NCBI GenBank assembly: GCA_028706295.1
Contig: JAQWBQ010000020.1
Span: 1-49,511, forward strand
Reading direction: 5' to 3'
DNA: 49,511 nucleotides
Origin: Bacteroidales bacterium
GTDB lineage: Bacteria > Bacteroidota > Bacteroidia > Bacteroidales > FEN-979
A program made the translations under genes and the position numbers. Each line of letters begins with the position of its first letter. Position 1 is the first letter of the stretch. Below are positions 34,587 through 42,970 of this stretch, piece by piece. The notes under the pieces are model-generated. The model was given only the letters and a program-made list of their open reading frames with translations. It was not told the origin of the DNA and made no database searches.

Positions 34587-36923
34587 TTAAACCAAAACGA
34601 TATAGAACCGGTTAATTACCATAATCAGTGCGTAAATCAACTCAAACAGAACAACGGGTAACAGGAACCAGGGCAGGTAATATGTTTGAAAACGGGATAA
34701 GTCCTGAGATTCCCTGGTTACTGTTTTTTTCACGGGTTTCTTTGCTTTCCGGGATCCCGGGTCTGTTTTTGAAAACATACGATTTAAAAAGCCTGCCGGT
34801 CCGGCGGGAAAGAACATCAACAGCAGCAGGGGAGCCAGCGGGATGAAGTACCTGCCTTGCACCCCGATAATATATTTGGCCCCAACGAGGTTGCTGTAAA
34901 GGTAAAGCCCCGTTTCGATGATCGCCAGGCAGACCAGGAAAATCGCGAACAGTATGAGTTTTTGGTGCCACCGGATGCGGATCGATCCGTTCCGGTCGAC
35001 CAGCAGGGCGACGAATAGCAGCAACAGGTACAAAAAGACCATGAAACCGGGTAATCCGGTATCGTTCCATCCGAAAAGCCCGACAAAGCTGGTCAGGTAC
35101 AACCCTGAAAATTTAACCACGGTAGTGATCAGGATTTCGAGATACCGGGCAGGATTCCTCAGGATGAAATCCTTCTGTTCCCGGGCATTGTAAAGATTTC
35201 TTGCCGACCTGTCGGAAACGACAGTGCCGGGATCCGGGTTCGCTGCACCTTGCTCAGGCGCCGTTCCGGTTTGTACTGCAGGATTCTTATTGGTATCAGC
35301 GGGTTCGCGCGGTAAGCCTGCCTTTCCGGGAGCATCCTGTACCTGTGCGGCGCTGACTCCGGCTGGCGTGGCAGTGACAGCAGGACCGGGGGTAGCAGTA
35401 ATTGACGAAACGGCCACGGCAGCACGGGTTTCCTGCACCAGCAGACTTCGGACACCCGTGACAACCTGCGTGCTGAATTGGGAAACCAACACGCAGGTCA
35501 CCAACAATCCGGTTGCGATGAGTAGGTACTTTTTCATACTGCCTGCTTTTGATACAGGAACGATGAAAAATGCCATCGATATTAGGAAATAGGGTGGTTT
35601 CGTGCAGGCGAGCAGCAGAGTCAGGATAAACAGGGTAACGATTGATTTCGTTGTCAGCCGCTCATTTCCGGTAAAAGTGAATTTCACGATCAGCGCGATC
35701 AGCAGCAGCGACAGTCCGATGGTCGGGGCATCATACGAAACGGAAGCCATCTGCGAAACCGTCATGGGCATGACCCCGAGGAGGGCAAAGATCCATTTTT
35801 GTACCGGTGTGATCCGGATGGCCAGAAAAATGAGAAAGATGGCGGTAATCAGGTTGAAAAACCTGGCCCAATACAGGTAAATTACGGGTACGCTTGAAAA
35901 CAGTTTCCCGATGGCAATGCCCAATGCCTGCGGGAGGTAGGGTAGGGTATAGTTGACCGACTCGACATAGGTTCGTTGCCGGGAATCGAGCCGGATGGAT
36001 TTCAGAGCGGCCATATCTTTTTGGGAGAACTTTTCCCACGACTTGAATTTCATCCGTTCGCAGGTCGTGGCCGTCTGTTTTACCGCGACCGGCACCTCGT
36101 CGGGTATCCGCGACAGGTTGAGTTCAGAGATCTCATAAGCCCGGTAAAAATGGGCCGGTTCGTCGGGAGTCTGAAAAGGGGGTGTCATAAACAGGAAGAT
36201 CAATCCGAAAACCGCGGCCGTTCCGACAAAAAAATATTCGGGTTTCACGGTAAAAGAACGCAGCAATCGCAGGATCTGAGTCGACAGGATGATTGTGATG
36301 GTCAGAAGGAGGATGATGATGCAAACCACGATCGCGGGACCATTCAGGAAGGCAGCGTTGGTTTCGTGGGTTCTGATTCCGATACTTCCCTCCATGGGTG
36401 ATACTTCCCTGGGATTGGCAAGGGTCGCCGGAATGTCGTCGTTCTGAATGCGGGCGACAACGAATTTCCCGAATTTACTCGTTGTATTCAGCGGGATGGA
36501 GAGGCAATTGGAGGGGTTGCCATCGAAGGAGGCCAGACAGACAAACACTTTTTTCCCGACGCCTGCCCTGACGGGCTTTTTCAGCTTGAAAGGGTAATAA
36601 TCGGCTTTGATGATCTCTTCCGAAGTAAACCTTTTCGAATAAAATACTGTTCCGGTTTCATTCGCGAGGAGGAGGGTGTTCGACTGGATAGCGGTTTCAT
36701 TGGTTTTTCCCAGGTAAACCTCCACCTCTTCAAGGTACTCCTTTTTCATCGTGACCTCCTGAATGAAAAGGACCCCGGGTAAAAGATTGCCGAAGTTGGC
36801 GTTTCCGCTCAATTCGACCTCCTGTGTCGGAAAAAAGAAGTTAAGCGGCTTTACCAGCAATAAGGCTGCCAGTGCGATTATCAGGAACGCCAATCCGATA
36901 ATAAGATTTTTGTATTTTTTCAT
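34587..36923 (-). CDS. DUF2142 polytopic membrane protein
   Basis: This 778-residue protein starts at the ATG of MKKYKNLIIGLAFLI, just before the first membrane segment. About 150 residues of soluble beta-rich sequence follow. Then comes a membrane region with the DUF2142 hallmark MTPPFQTPDEPAHFYRAYEIS (about 250-270, abbreviated here to its core TPPFQTPDEPAHFYRA), and roughly ten further membrane helices. The family is thought to be GT-C-like and to act on lipid-linked glycans. An unusual insert rich in Pro, Ala, Thr and Gly (about 498-568) interrupts a periplasmic loop. A soluble C-terminal part ends near the last membrane helix. Its neighbour makes polyprenyl-phosphate sugars, which fits a donor-acceptor pair. 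Confidence 0.85.
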   Translation of the reverse strand: MKKYKNLIIGLAFLIIALAALLLVKPLNFFFPTQEVELSGNANFGNLLPGVLFIQEVTMKKEYLEEVEVYLGKTNETAIQSNTLLLANETGTVFYSKRFTSEEIIKADYYPFKLKKPVRAGVGKKVFVCLASFDGNPSNCLSIPLNTTSKFGKFVVARIQNDDIPATLANPREVSPMEGSIGIRTHETNAAFLNGPAIVVCIIILLLTITIILSTQILRLLRSFTVKPEYFFVGTAAVFGLIFLFMTPPFQTPDEPAHFYRAYEISELNLSRIPDEVPVAVKQTATTCERMKFKSWEKFSQKDMAALKSIRLDSRQRTYVESVNYTLPYLPQALGIAIGKLFSSVPVIYLYWARFFNLITAIFLIFLAIRITPVQKWIFALLGVMPMTVSQMASVSYDAPTIGLSLLLIALIVKFTFTGNERLTTKSIVTLFILTLLLACTKPPYFLISMAFFIVPVSKAGSMKKYLLIATGLLVTCVLVSQFSTQVVTGVRSLLVQETRAAVAVSSITATPGPAVTATPAGVSAAQVQDAPGKAGLPREPADTNKNPAVQTGTAPEQGAANPDPGTVVSDRSARNLYNAREQKDFILRNPARYLEILITTVVKFSGLYLTSFVGLFGWNDTGLPGFMVFLYLLLLFVALLVDRNGSIRIRWHQKLILFAIFLVCLAIIETGLYLYSNLVGAKYIIGVQGRYFIPLAPLLLLMFFPAGPAGFLNRMFSKTDPGSRKAKKPVKKTVTRESQDLSRFQTYYLPWFLLPVVLFELIYALIMVINRFYIVLV

Positions 36924-37065
36924 CTTTGGTTTTACCCCGGACCCAATCGGTCGGGATTTTGTTTTCGTATCAACAATGAACAAACATAAGGAAAAATCCG
37001 TTTCCCGTAAACAACGGATCATTTTCCATGCTTTGTTATGTGTGCAAACTTTTACGGAATCGGCT

Positions 37066-37074
37066 TACCTTTGC
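37066..37074 (+). promoter_or_regulatory. Promoter -7 element for sufS (TACCTTTGC)
   Basis: This is a perfect Bacteroidota -7 element (TAnnTTTGC), 63 bp before the sufS ATG. No clear TTTG is placed at the ideal distance upstream. Confidence 0.6.
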
Positions 37075-37137
37075 ATCGTCGCCGGATTATTTATAAAGGA
37101 TGACCGGGCGACCCGTTAAAAATCTACAAATCGAAAT

Positions 37138-38358
37138 ATGTCGTTAGATATTCAAAAGATACGGGAAGATTTCCCGATCCTGAAACAGCAGATTTACAAG
37201 CGGCCGCTGATCTATTTTGATAATGCCGCTTCGACCCAGAAACCCCTTCAGGTCATCGATGCCATCAGGCACTATTACGAGTCGGACAACTGCAACATTC
37301 ACCGGGGGGTTCATTACCTGAGCGTCAAGGCGACCGAAGCTTACGAGGAAGCCCGGCGGGAGATCAGGCATTTCATCAATGCAAAAAGCACCCACGAGAT
37401 CATTTTCACGAAAGGAACCACCGAGTCGCTGAACCTGGTGGCATCTTCCTTTGGGAAAAAATTTGTCAGGCCTGGCGACGAGGTGATCACCACCATCATG
37501 GAGCACCACTCGAATTTTGTTCCCTGGCAGCAGATGTGCCTGGAGCGTGAAGCCCGGCTGCGGGTGGCGGGGATTGATGATCAGGGAAGGCTTAACATGG
37601 AGGAGCTGGAAGGGATGATCAACGAAAAAACCAGAATGATCGCGCTGACCCACGTTTCCAATGTACTCGGCACGATCAACCCGGTTAGCGAAATCATTGC
37701 ACTGGCCCATCGTCACGATATCCCGGTCTTGATCGACGGCGCACAGGGAATCTCTCACCTGCCGATCGATGTACAGGAGCTGGATTGCGATTTTTATTGC
37801 TTCAGCGGTCATAAAATGTATGCTCCGATGGGTATCGGAGTTCTATACGGGAAAGAGCACTGGCTGGATGCCTTGCCGCCCTATCAGATGGGTGGAGAGA
37901 TGATCCGGGAGGTCTTTGTCGATCGTACCACCTTCAACGACCTTCCCTTTAAATTTGAAGCCGGAACGCCCAACGTGGAGGGGGTTGCCGGTTTGCGGAG
38001 TGCCGTAAAGTACCTTCAGGATTTGGGAATGGAGGAGATCGCGGATTACGAAAACAGCCTCCTGCAATACGCCACCGCGAAGCTGGCCCTTGTAAAAGGT
38101 ATCCGGATCTATGGAACTTCGTCGCAAAAGGCAAGTCTTATTTCCTTCCTGATCGGGAATATTCACCCCTACGATGCCGGCATGGTGATCGACAAGATGG
38201 GAATCGCCGTCCGCACCGGCCATCATTGCGCGCAGCCCCTGATCGATTACCTGAAGATCGCGGGAACCATCCGCGCCTCCTTTGCATTTTACAATACCAT
38301 CGAAGAGATCGATGAGCTGGTGAAGGCGGTTCACCGTGTCAGGGAGATGTTTGCTTGA
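37138..38358 (+). CDS. sufS: Cysteine desulfurase SufS
   Basis: This 406-residue PLP enzyme converts cysteine to alanine and passes persulfide sulfur to SufE for Fe-S cluster assembly. The PLP lysine is K226 in CFSGHKMYAPMGIGVLYG. The catalytic Cys is C364 in RTGHHCAQPL, the group II (SufS) signature, and IYFDNAASTQKP at the N-terminus is also typical. Length matches the family. A -7 promoter element precedes it, and sufE follows after 36 bp, although sufE also has its own promoter. No sufBCD genes are in the window. Confidence 0.96.
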   Translation: MSLDIQKIREDFPILKQQIYKRPLIYFDNAASTQKPLQVIDAIRHYYESDNCNIHRGVHYLSVKATEAYEEARREIRHFINAKSTHEIIFTKGTTESLNLVASSFGKKFVRPGDEVITTIMEHHSNFVPWQQMCLEREARLRVAGIDDQGRLNMEELEGMINEKTRMIALTHVSNVLGTINPVSEIIALAHRHDIPVLIDGAQGISHLPIDVQELDCDFYCFSGHKMYAPMGIGVLYGKEHWLDALPPYQMGGEMIREVFVDRTTFNDLPFKFEAGTPNVEGVAGLRSAVKYLQDLGMEEIADYENSLLQYATAKLALVKGIRIYGTSSQKASLISFLIGNIHPYDAGMVIDKMGIAVRTGHHCAQPLIDYLKIAGTIRASFAFYNTIEEIDELVKAVHRVREMFA

Positions 38359-38379
38359 CCCCCTTTTTCGTACCTTTGC
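38350..38379 (+). promoter_or_regulatory. Promoter for sufE (TTTG-N17-TACCTTTGC)
   Basis: TTTG at 38350-38353 and TACCTTTGC at 38371-38379 form the Bacteroidota promoter pair with a 17-bp spacer. The -33 box lies inside the last codons of sufS. The ATG follows 15 bp after the -7 element, giving a very short leader. Confidence 0.6.
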
Positions 38380-38394
38380 CCGAAAATTCAAATA

Positions 38395-38823
38395 ATGACC
38401 ATTCCCGAAACTGAAGCCCGCGTAACCGAAGAGTTCTCCATGTTCGACGACTGGATGGACAAATACAACTACCTGATTGAATTGGGGAAGAGTTTGCCGG
38501 AGATTGACGAGCAGTACAAAACCGATCAGTATATCATTACCGGTTGCCAGTCGAAGGTGTGGCTGCATGCAGCATATCGCGAAGGAAAGGTACATTATTC
38601 GGCCGACAGCGACGCCATCATCACCAAAGGCATCGTAAGCATTCTGATCCGGGTTCTGTCGGGCCACTCACCCGATGAAATCTTAAAGGCCGACCTTGCC
38701 TTCCTCGATGGGATTGGCTTGCGTGAACACCTGTCGCCTACCCGCAGCAACGGTCTAAGCGCAATGATCAAACAGATGAAGTTGTATGCGCAGGTTTTCA
38801 AGATGAAACATTCGCAAGGGTAG
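38395..38823 (+). CDS. sufE: SufE-family sulfur-transfer protein
   Basis: This 142-residue protein accepts sulfur from SufS. The acceptor Cys is C51 in YIITGCQSKVWLHA, and GLREHLSPTRSNGLSAM near the C-terminus is the other SufE signature. Length and motifs match stand-alone SufE. It follows sufS with a 36-bp gap that holds a good promoter, so it can be expressed with or apart from sufS. Confidence 0.95.
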   Translation: MTIPETEARVTEEFSMFDDWMDKYNYLIELGKSLPEIDEQYKTDQYIITGCQSKVWLHAAYREGKVHYSADSDAIITKGIVSILIRVLSGHSPDEILKADLAFLDGIGLREHLSPTRSNGLSAMIKQMKLYAQVFKMKHSQG

Positions 38824-39640
38824 ATCATTTGGCAGCTGTTACTTAATATTGTCATCGTTAATTCCCCCCGATTTTCGGCTAATGCAAGTAACTCAGGTGG
38901 TACCTCAAGCAGGTGGCAGGAGTTTCATTCGCTCCGGTTGAATTATCGCGTAGCTTTACAGACTTTAATAGGTTAATATACAATGGTATATACCTTTTAT
39001 TTTGATCTATTCTTATAGTGCCGGATGCGCTTTTTTACCAGTTTCCGCCTGATCCGGAATATTCTTACACATTCCTGCATAAATCTAAAATCACTCCTCC
39101 AATCGTTGTATAATATCAGAACCATATAGGAACCATATAGGAACCTGAAACGTATAAGGATTGTACCTGAACAATCGTTTTCGGGAAGACCGGAAATTGA
39201 GCGAAACCGAAGTCTCCAGTTAATCAATTATATTCATATATGATTTTTTGGATTACTCTGAAAAGTTATCTTAGAAAAAAGCCTGACACTGAATTAGAAG
39301 CGTCTTGCAAATCCATGTTATTCGTTAATGATGGTTCGCCTTCGTAGTGCTCTCACCAAAAATTTATAATTTTACACCCATTACCGAAAGGGAAAGGCTA
39401 CCGACAAAAGCGGTGTGGGGTCTCCTGGTTGATTGGCCTGAAAATAAACTGAAGTACCGTTATGAAATGCATTGGAATCAGGTTCATGCAAACCGTGAAT
39501 GATCATAATAGCAAACCATAGGACCGGTAAAATCAAAAATATTTACAGATGAAATATCCGTTGGGACAAGATTCGTGCAAATGGCTCGTGATCATCATGG
39601 ATATTCCAAATGACCCATGAAATTTGAAATTGTAAAAAAC
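38824..39640. other. 817-bp gap with no convincing gene
   Basis: No open frame here has family features. A duplicated AACCATATAGG (near 39118-39143) and a possible -7 TAATTTTAC at 39367 are present. The last 60 bp (CGTGA, then ATCATGGATATTCCA near 39594-39608, then TGAC) resemble the leader of the S46 peptidase gene at 47150-47180. The region could hold a long leader for the M23-like gene. Confidence 0.5.
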
Positions 39641-40774
39641 ATGAAAATCAGAATCACACTGACGTTGCTGTTACCCTTGCTGTTGATCACGGCCTGTAAG
39701 AAAAGCAGTCCTGCGGATGAGGGCGCTCCGGCAGGGAAAATTGAATTGGCGCAGAACTATGTGCCTTACAAAACTGAAAAATATCTCCGGATCTGCTATA
39801 TGCTCAGCACCTGGGAGTTTATGAAAGAAGGTCTTAAACTTCAAACAATCATCGTTTACAACAATGACACAAAGATCCCGCTCGACACCATTCCTGAGGC
39901 CGATTTGCCGTTCATCTGGAAATCACCCCTGCCGCAAAGTTCCGAAATCACCATCGACAACATCACCCGCTACTACCTCTCGCTACAGGTTCCTTTACCT
40001 CTGGACCTGCCAGCCCCGGCGACCCTGGGTCATCGTTTCATCCTGTCGGATACGGTGAAAGGCCAGACTGTTACCGTTGAAGGTGGCATCGTTCCGGTAA
40101 GGAAGCAGGAAGCCCCGCGCCTCATTGCAGCTCCCGTAAAAGGCAATTACTATCTCTTCCACAATCAATCGACCCTCGGGTACCATTATTATCTGGCATT
40201 TTTCGTAAATGGCGGGATTTGGACCAACGAGAAATTTGCTTTCGACCTTACCCGGATCGATTCCACCTGGGAGGAAACCTATTCGGGAGATCCGGCAAAG
40301 AACGAATCGTATTTTGCCTATGGTGACACGCTATATGCCGTTGCATCGGGAAAGGTATTGAAAGTCACCGATAACCGGGCCGAGAATTCGGGTAACCTGC
40401 GCAACGCGGTCCTCACAAAGAGCGACGAATATTACGGGAACTACCTTGTCCTTGATATCGGAGGCGGCGTTTATGCCATGTACATGCACTGTCTGCCTTT
40501 CTCTTTCATGGTCAGGGCAGGTGATGTGATTGCCGAAGGGCAACCTGTCGCGTTGCTCGGCAATTCGGGGAACTCAACTGAACCCCATCTCCATTTTCAG
40601 CTTACCGATCTGCCGGATCCCGGCTTTTCGCACGGGTTGCCCATGGTATTTAAAAGTTTTAAGAAAACCGGAGAAATCCGCCTTGCCCCGGTAGTCGGGC
40701 CTGTTCAGATCAATCCTCACATACAGGCAACCAGCGCCAACATGGAAAACTGGAGCATTGTCGATATTCCTTGA
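39641..40774 (+). CDS. Lipoprotein of the M23 (LytM) metallopeptidase superfamily
   Basis: This 377-residue protein starts at the ATG of MKIRITLTLLLPLLLITAC, giving a lipoprotein signal with lipobox Cys C19; an ATG 24 bp upstream would leave the signal internal. Residues about 200-350 are the M23 domain: FAYGDTLYAVASGKVL, YGNYLVLDIGGGVYAMYMHCL (H283), VRAGDVIAEGQPVALLGNSGNS and EPHLHFQL (H316, H318). The first zinc motif HxxxD reads KFAFD, so one ligand is replaced by Lys, as in the QRFAxD-type subgroup. Peptidase activity is therefore uncertain. It is probably anchored in the outer membrane. It could act on peptidoglycan or another crosslink. Confidence 0.8.
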   Translation: MKIRITLTLLLPLLLITACKKSSPADEGAPAGKIELAQNYVPYKTEKYLRICYMLSTWEFMKEGLKLQTIIVYNNDTKIPLDTIPEADLPFIWKSPLPQSSEITIDNITRYYLSLQVPLPLDLPAPATLGHRFILSDTVKGQTVTVEGGIVPVRKQEAPRLIAAPVKGNYYLFHNQSTLGYHYYLAFFVNGGIWTNEKFAFDLTRIDSTWEETYSGDPAKNESYFAYGDTLYAVASGKVLKVTDNRAENSGNLRNAVLTKSDEYYGNYLVLDIGGGVYAMYMHCLPFSFMVRAGDVIAEGQPVALLGNSGNSTEPHLHFQLTDLPDPGFSHGLPMVFKSFKKTGEIRLAPVVGPVQINPHIQATSANMENWSIVDIP

Positions 40775-40824
40775 TCATTGTTCCGGATCCTTTGTTTTTC
40801 ATGAGGATGGAATCTGATTTTATT

Positions 40825-40859
40825 ATTTACGATTGAACATGATTTACGATTTACGATTG
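40825..40859. repeat. Dispersed 35-bp intergenic repeat, copy 3
   Basis: This copy reads ATTTACGATTGAACATG followed by ATTTACGATTTACGATTG, which is the reverse complement of copy 1 at 9580 with only about two changes. It lies between the M23-like gene and the DUF3089 gene. Confidence 0.8.
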
Positions 40860-40925
40860 TATTTTAATTTTGGATGGACAACTGTTAACTCCGCTTCAGA
40901 TCTTAATTTCGATAGATTTTTTCTC

Positions 40926-40933
40926 TACTTTTG
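40926..40933 (+). promoter_or_regulatory. Promoter -7 element (TACTTTTG) for the DUF3089 gene
   Basis: This is a perfect TAnnTTTG, 17 bp before the ATG at 40951, and supports that start over the longer in-frame reading from 40870. No -33 TTTG is obvious. Confidence 0.5.
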
Positions 40934-40950
40934 ATCCAAAATACCGCCCG

Positions 40951-41976
40951 ATGAAAACCCGGATAATCCCTTACTGCCTGACAATCCTGTTGATCTTTGC
41001 CCTGATCCTTACAACCTTTTGGAGTTGCAGCAAGAACAATGAAGATCCCGCGGATCCGGCACCGGTCGCCACCGATTATTCCCAGGCGACCCACTGGCTG
41101 TCGGTTCCGGTTACCGAAAAGGCGGTCGATATTTTTTATTTGTACCCGACTGCCTGGCGAAAAACCAATCAGGATGATCCCAACATCTGCGCCGTTGATG
41201 ACCCACAGATGCTCAAGGGAGCGGCTTCTGCGTATCAGCGTCAGGCGACGGCATTTGAAACCGTCGGGAATGTTTATGCCCCGTTCTACCGGCAGGCCGA
41301 CGCAAACTGGGCTCTCAATCTTCCCCAGGACCAAAAAGATTCGGTCATCGGCGGCATACCAACCCTCGATGCAACAGCTGCTTTTGATTTTTACCTGAAC
41401 CACTTCAACAAGGGCCGTCCCTTTATCCTCGCCGGCCATTCGCAGGGTTCCAATGTTCTTTTATTTCTGCTGTCGGGTTATCTTAAACAACATCCTGAAG
41501 TGTACTCCCGGATGATAGCGGCTTATATAATCGGTAATCCGGTTACGCAAAACTATCTTACTGCCAATCCGCACCTGAAGTTCGCCATGGGGCCCGACGA
41601 TACCGGTGTCATCATTTCATATAACACCCAATCGCCTGCCGTACCCCCCGGGGGAAATCTGGTAGTGTCAAATCTGATTGGGCTTGTCATCAACCCGATC
41701 ACCTGGACCAGGGAAACCACTCCGGCAACCACTTCACAGGGACTTGGCTCGTTCATGCCTGATTCAGCCGGCCATTTCACCAAAGTACCGCAATACGCGG
41801 ATGCTCGAATAGATCCGACACAGGGCGTGTTGATCTGTACCACCGCGGTCGACAGCAATTTGATTCTTGTATTCGGCCCCGGTGTCTTTCACAGCTACGA
41901 CTACCCGTTCTATTACTATAACCTGCAGGAGAACGCACTCCGCCGGACAAACAAATTTCTTGGGAAAAATGAATGA
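40951..41976 (+). CDS. DUF3089 alpha/beta-hydrolase lipoprotein
   Basis: This 341-residue protein starts at the ATG of MKTRIIPYCLTILL, which puts a membrane-export signal ending TTFWSC at the N-terminus (possible lipoprotein Cys C26). The DUF3089 (alpha/beta-hydrolase) block is complete: AVDIFYLYPTAW (about 59-70), APFYRQA and FILAGHSQGSNVLL (about 158-171) with the nucleophile Ser in GHSQG. The family has no firmly known substrate; an extracytoplasmic esterase or lipase-like role is likely. Its stop codon overlaps the first unit of an octamer array. Confidence 0.85.
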   Translation: MKTRIIPYCLTILLIFALILTTFWSCSKNNEDPADPAPVATDYSQATHWLSVPVTEKAVDIFYLYPTAWRKTNQDDPNICAVDDPQMLKGAASAYQRQATAFETVGNVYAPFYRQADANWALNLPQDQKDSVIGGIPTLDATAAFDFYLNHFNKGRPFILAGHSQGSNVLLFLLSGYLKQHPEVYSRMIAAYIIGNPVTQNYLTANPHLKFAMGPDDTGVIISYNTQSPAVPPGGNLVVSNLIGLVINPITWTRETTPATTSQGLGSFMPDSAGHFTKVPQYADARIDPTQGVLICTTAVDSNLILVFGPGVFHSYDYPFYYYNLQENALRRTNKFLGKNE

Positions 41977-42033
41977 CTGAATGACTGAATGACTGATTGA
42001 CTGAATGATTGATTTATTGAATGACTGATTGAA
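41970..42033. repeat. Octamer array: eight phased 8-bp units (TGAATGAC type)
   Basis: Eight consecutive 8-bp units run TGAATGAC (x3), TGATTGAC, TGAATGAT, TGATTTAT, TGAATGAC and TGATTGAA with no phase slip. The first unit contains the DUF3089 stop codon. A second array of the same units lies at 42804-42843. Confidence 0.9.
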
Positions 42034-42360
42034 AATGTGCTGATGTGCTAATTTATTTACGATTGACATGATTTACGATTGACGAATGAAATTTGAGGAT
42101 TTGAGAATGTGAGAATATGAAAATTATGAATTGATTTTTCCCCTATTGCCTATTGCCTATTGGCTAATGGCCAATGCCTAATGCCTGATTTGAGCTTTGA
42201 ACTTTGAGCCTTAATCCCCGAAACGCGAAACTCTGAAACCCTGTAACTCTGAAACCCTGAAACGGCTTGAACTTTGAGCCTTGAACTTTGAGCTTTTTCC
42301 GTTTCAATTTTCCATTGTCAATTCTTGTCCGCTCTTCGTCCAACTCTTTGTCCAACAAGT
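42034..42360. repeat. Intergenic word mosaic (with 35-bp repeat copy 4 at 42055-42089)
   Basis: This gap is built of repeated short words: GTGCTGATGTGCTAAT, the 35-bp dispersed repeat (42055-42089), GGCTAATGGCCAATGCCTAAT-type text near 42160 (shown in part), GAACTTTGAGCC, TGAAACCCTGAAAC and CCATTGTCAATTCTTGTCCG. It ends with two 12-bp CTTCGTCCAACT-type units (42333-42356). Most words recur in the gap at 44520-45000, several in inverted orientation. No credible gene is seen. Confidence 0.8.
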
Positions 42361-42363
42361 TCA

Positions 42364-42372
42364 TATCTTTGC
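42364..42372 (+). promoter_or_regulatory. Promoter -7 element (TATCTTTGC) for the DUF59 gene
   Basis: This is a perfect TAnnTTTGC, 16 bp before the ATG at 42389, directly after the word-mosaic repeats. A TTTG at 42347 is only 13 bp away and is probably too close. Confidence 0.55.
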
Positions 42373-42388
42373 AAAAAAATAATGACCC

Positions 42389-42721
42389 ATGGATTCAACC
42401 AAAAAACCGATACATACCCCCTTTGAAGAAAAAGTGATCGCTGCATTACGCACCGTCTTCGACCCGGAGATCCCCGTTAATATCTATGACCTCGGACTTA
42501 TCTACAACCTTAAAATTGATGAAAATACCCGGGATGTCTACATCCTGATGACCCTTACCACGCCCAACTGCCCGGTTGCTGAAGACATGCCCGGTCAGGT
42601 GGAGGATGCGGTACGCTTGGTGGAGGGAGTCGGCAAAGTGAAAGTCGAGCTGACCTTCGAACCTCCCTGGGACAAGGATATGCTGTCGGAGGCGGCGTTG
42701 CTGGAGTTGGGACTGTTGTGA
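42389..42721 (+). CDS. DUF59 / MIP18-family Fe-S assembly factor (SufT/PaaD-like)
   Basis: This 110-residue protein begins MDSTKKPIHTPFEEKVIAAL. It has the DUF59 core: VFDPEIPVNIYDLGLIYNL (about 24-42), LMTLTTPNCPVAEDMPGQV (about 56-74, with the conserved Cys) and VELTFEPPWDKDMLSEAA (about 86-103). The family promotes maturation of Fe-S proteins; stand-alone copies often travel with suf genes, and sufS-sufE are 4 kb upstream. An ATG 7 bp before the chosen one is out of frame. Confidence 0.9.
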   Translation: MDSTKKPIHTPFEEKVIAALRTVFDPEIPVNIYDLGLIYNLKIDENTRDVYILMTLTTPNCPVAEDMPGQVEDAVRLVEGVGKVKVELTFEPPWDKDMLSEAALLELGLL

Positions 42722-42930
42722 ATGACAATGTGCTGATGTGCTAATGTGCTAATTTGAGAATTTGGGGATTTGAGAATGTGAGGATTGATTTACGATTGAC
42801 GAATGATTGACTGATTTATTGATTGACTGAATGACTGATTGGAGACTGAAGATTCATAGTCTTCGTTTTCAATTGTCCATTGTCAATTGTCATTGTCAAT
42901 TGTCCATACTGCTTATCTCCTTTGAGCAAG
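42722..42930. repeat. Intergenic word mosaic with second octamer array
   Basis: This holds GTGCTGATGTGCTAATGTGC words, a half copy of the 35-bp repeat (42788-42806) and five phased octamers (42804-42843, TGATTGAC type). CAATTGTCCATTGTC words lie near 42870-42905. All are shared with other gaps of the region. No gene is seen. Confidence 0.8.
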
Positions 42931-42970
42931 TATCAAAACGGCAACCGGCTTATAAAATGACCCTTCCCAG

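Noticed and set aside
39118-39143. Duplicated AACCATATAGG as an attachment site or transposon end
   Set aside because: There are only two adjacent copies with no mobile gene nearby; it is probably local slippage.
38997-39227. 76-codon minus-strand frame in the gap after sufE
   Set aside because: It is Arg-rich with no family resemblance, no promoter or RBS, and lies in A+T-rich gap sequence; a chance frame is more likely.
42164-42364. Small minus-strand frame with DEERT...DNGKLK text, and the similar frame at 44861-45148 with DEELDEEL text
   Set aside because: Both are translations of the intergenic word mosaics (12-bp array and CCATTGTC words). Such proteins appear as spurious calls in many Bacteroidota genomes; no start signals or conservation as protein can be seen.
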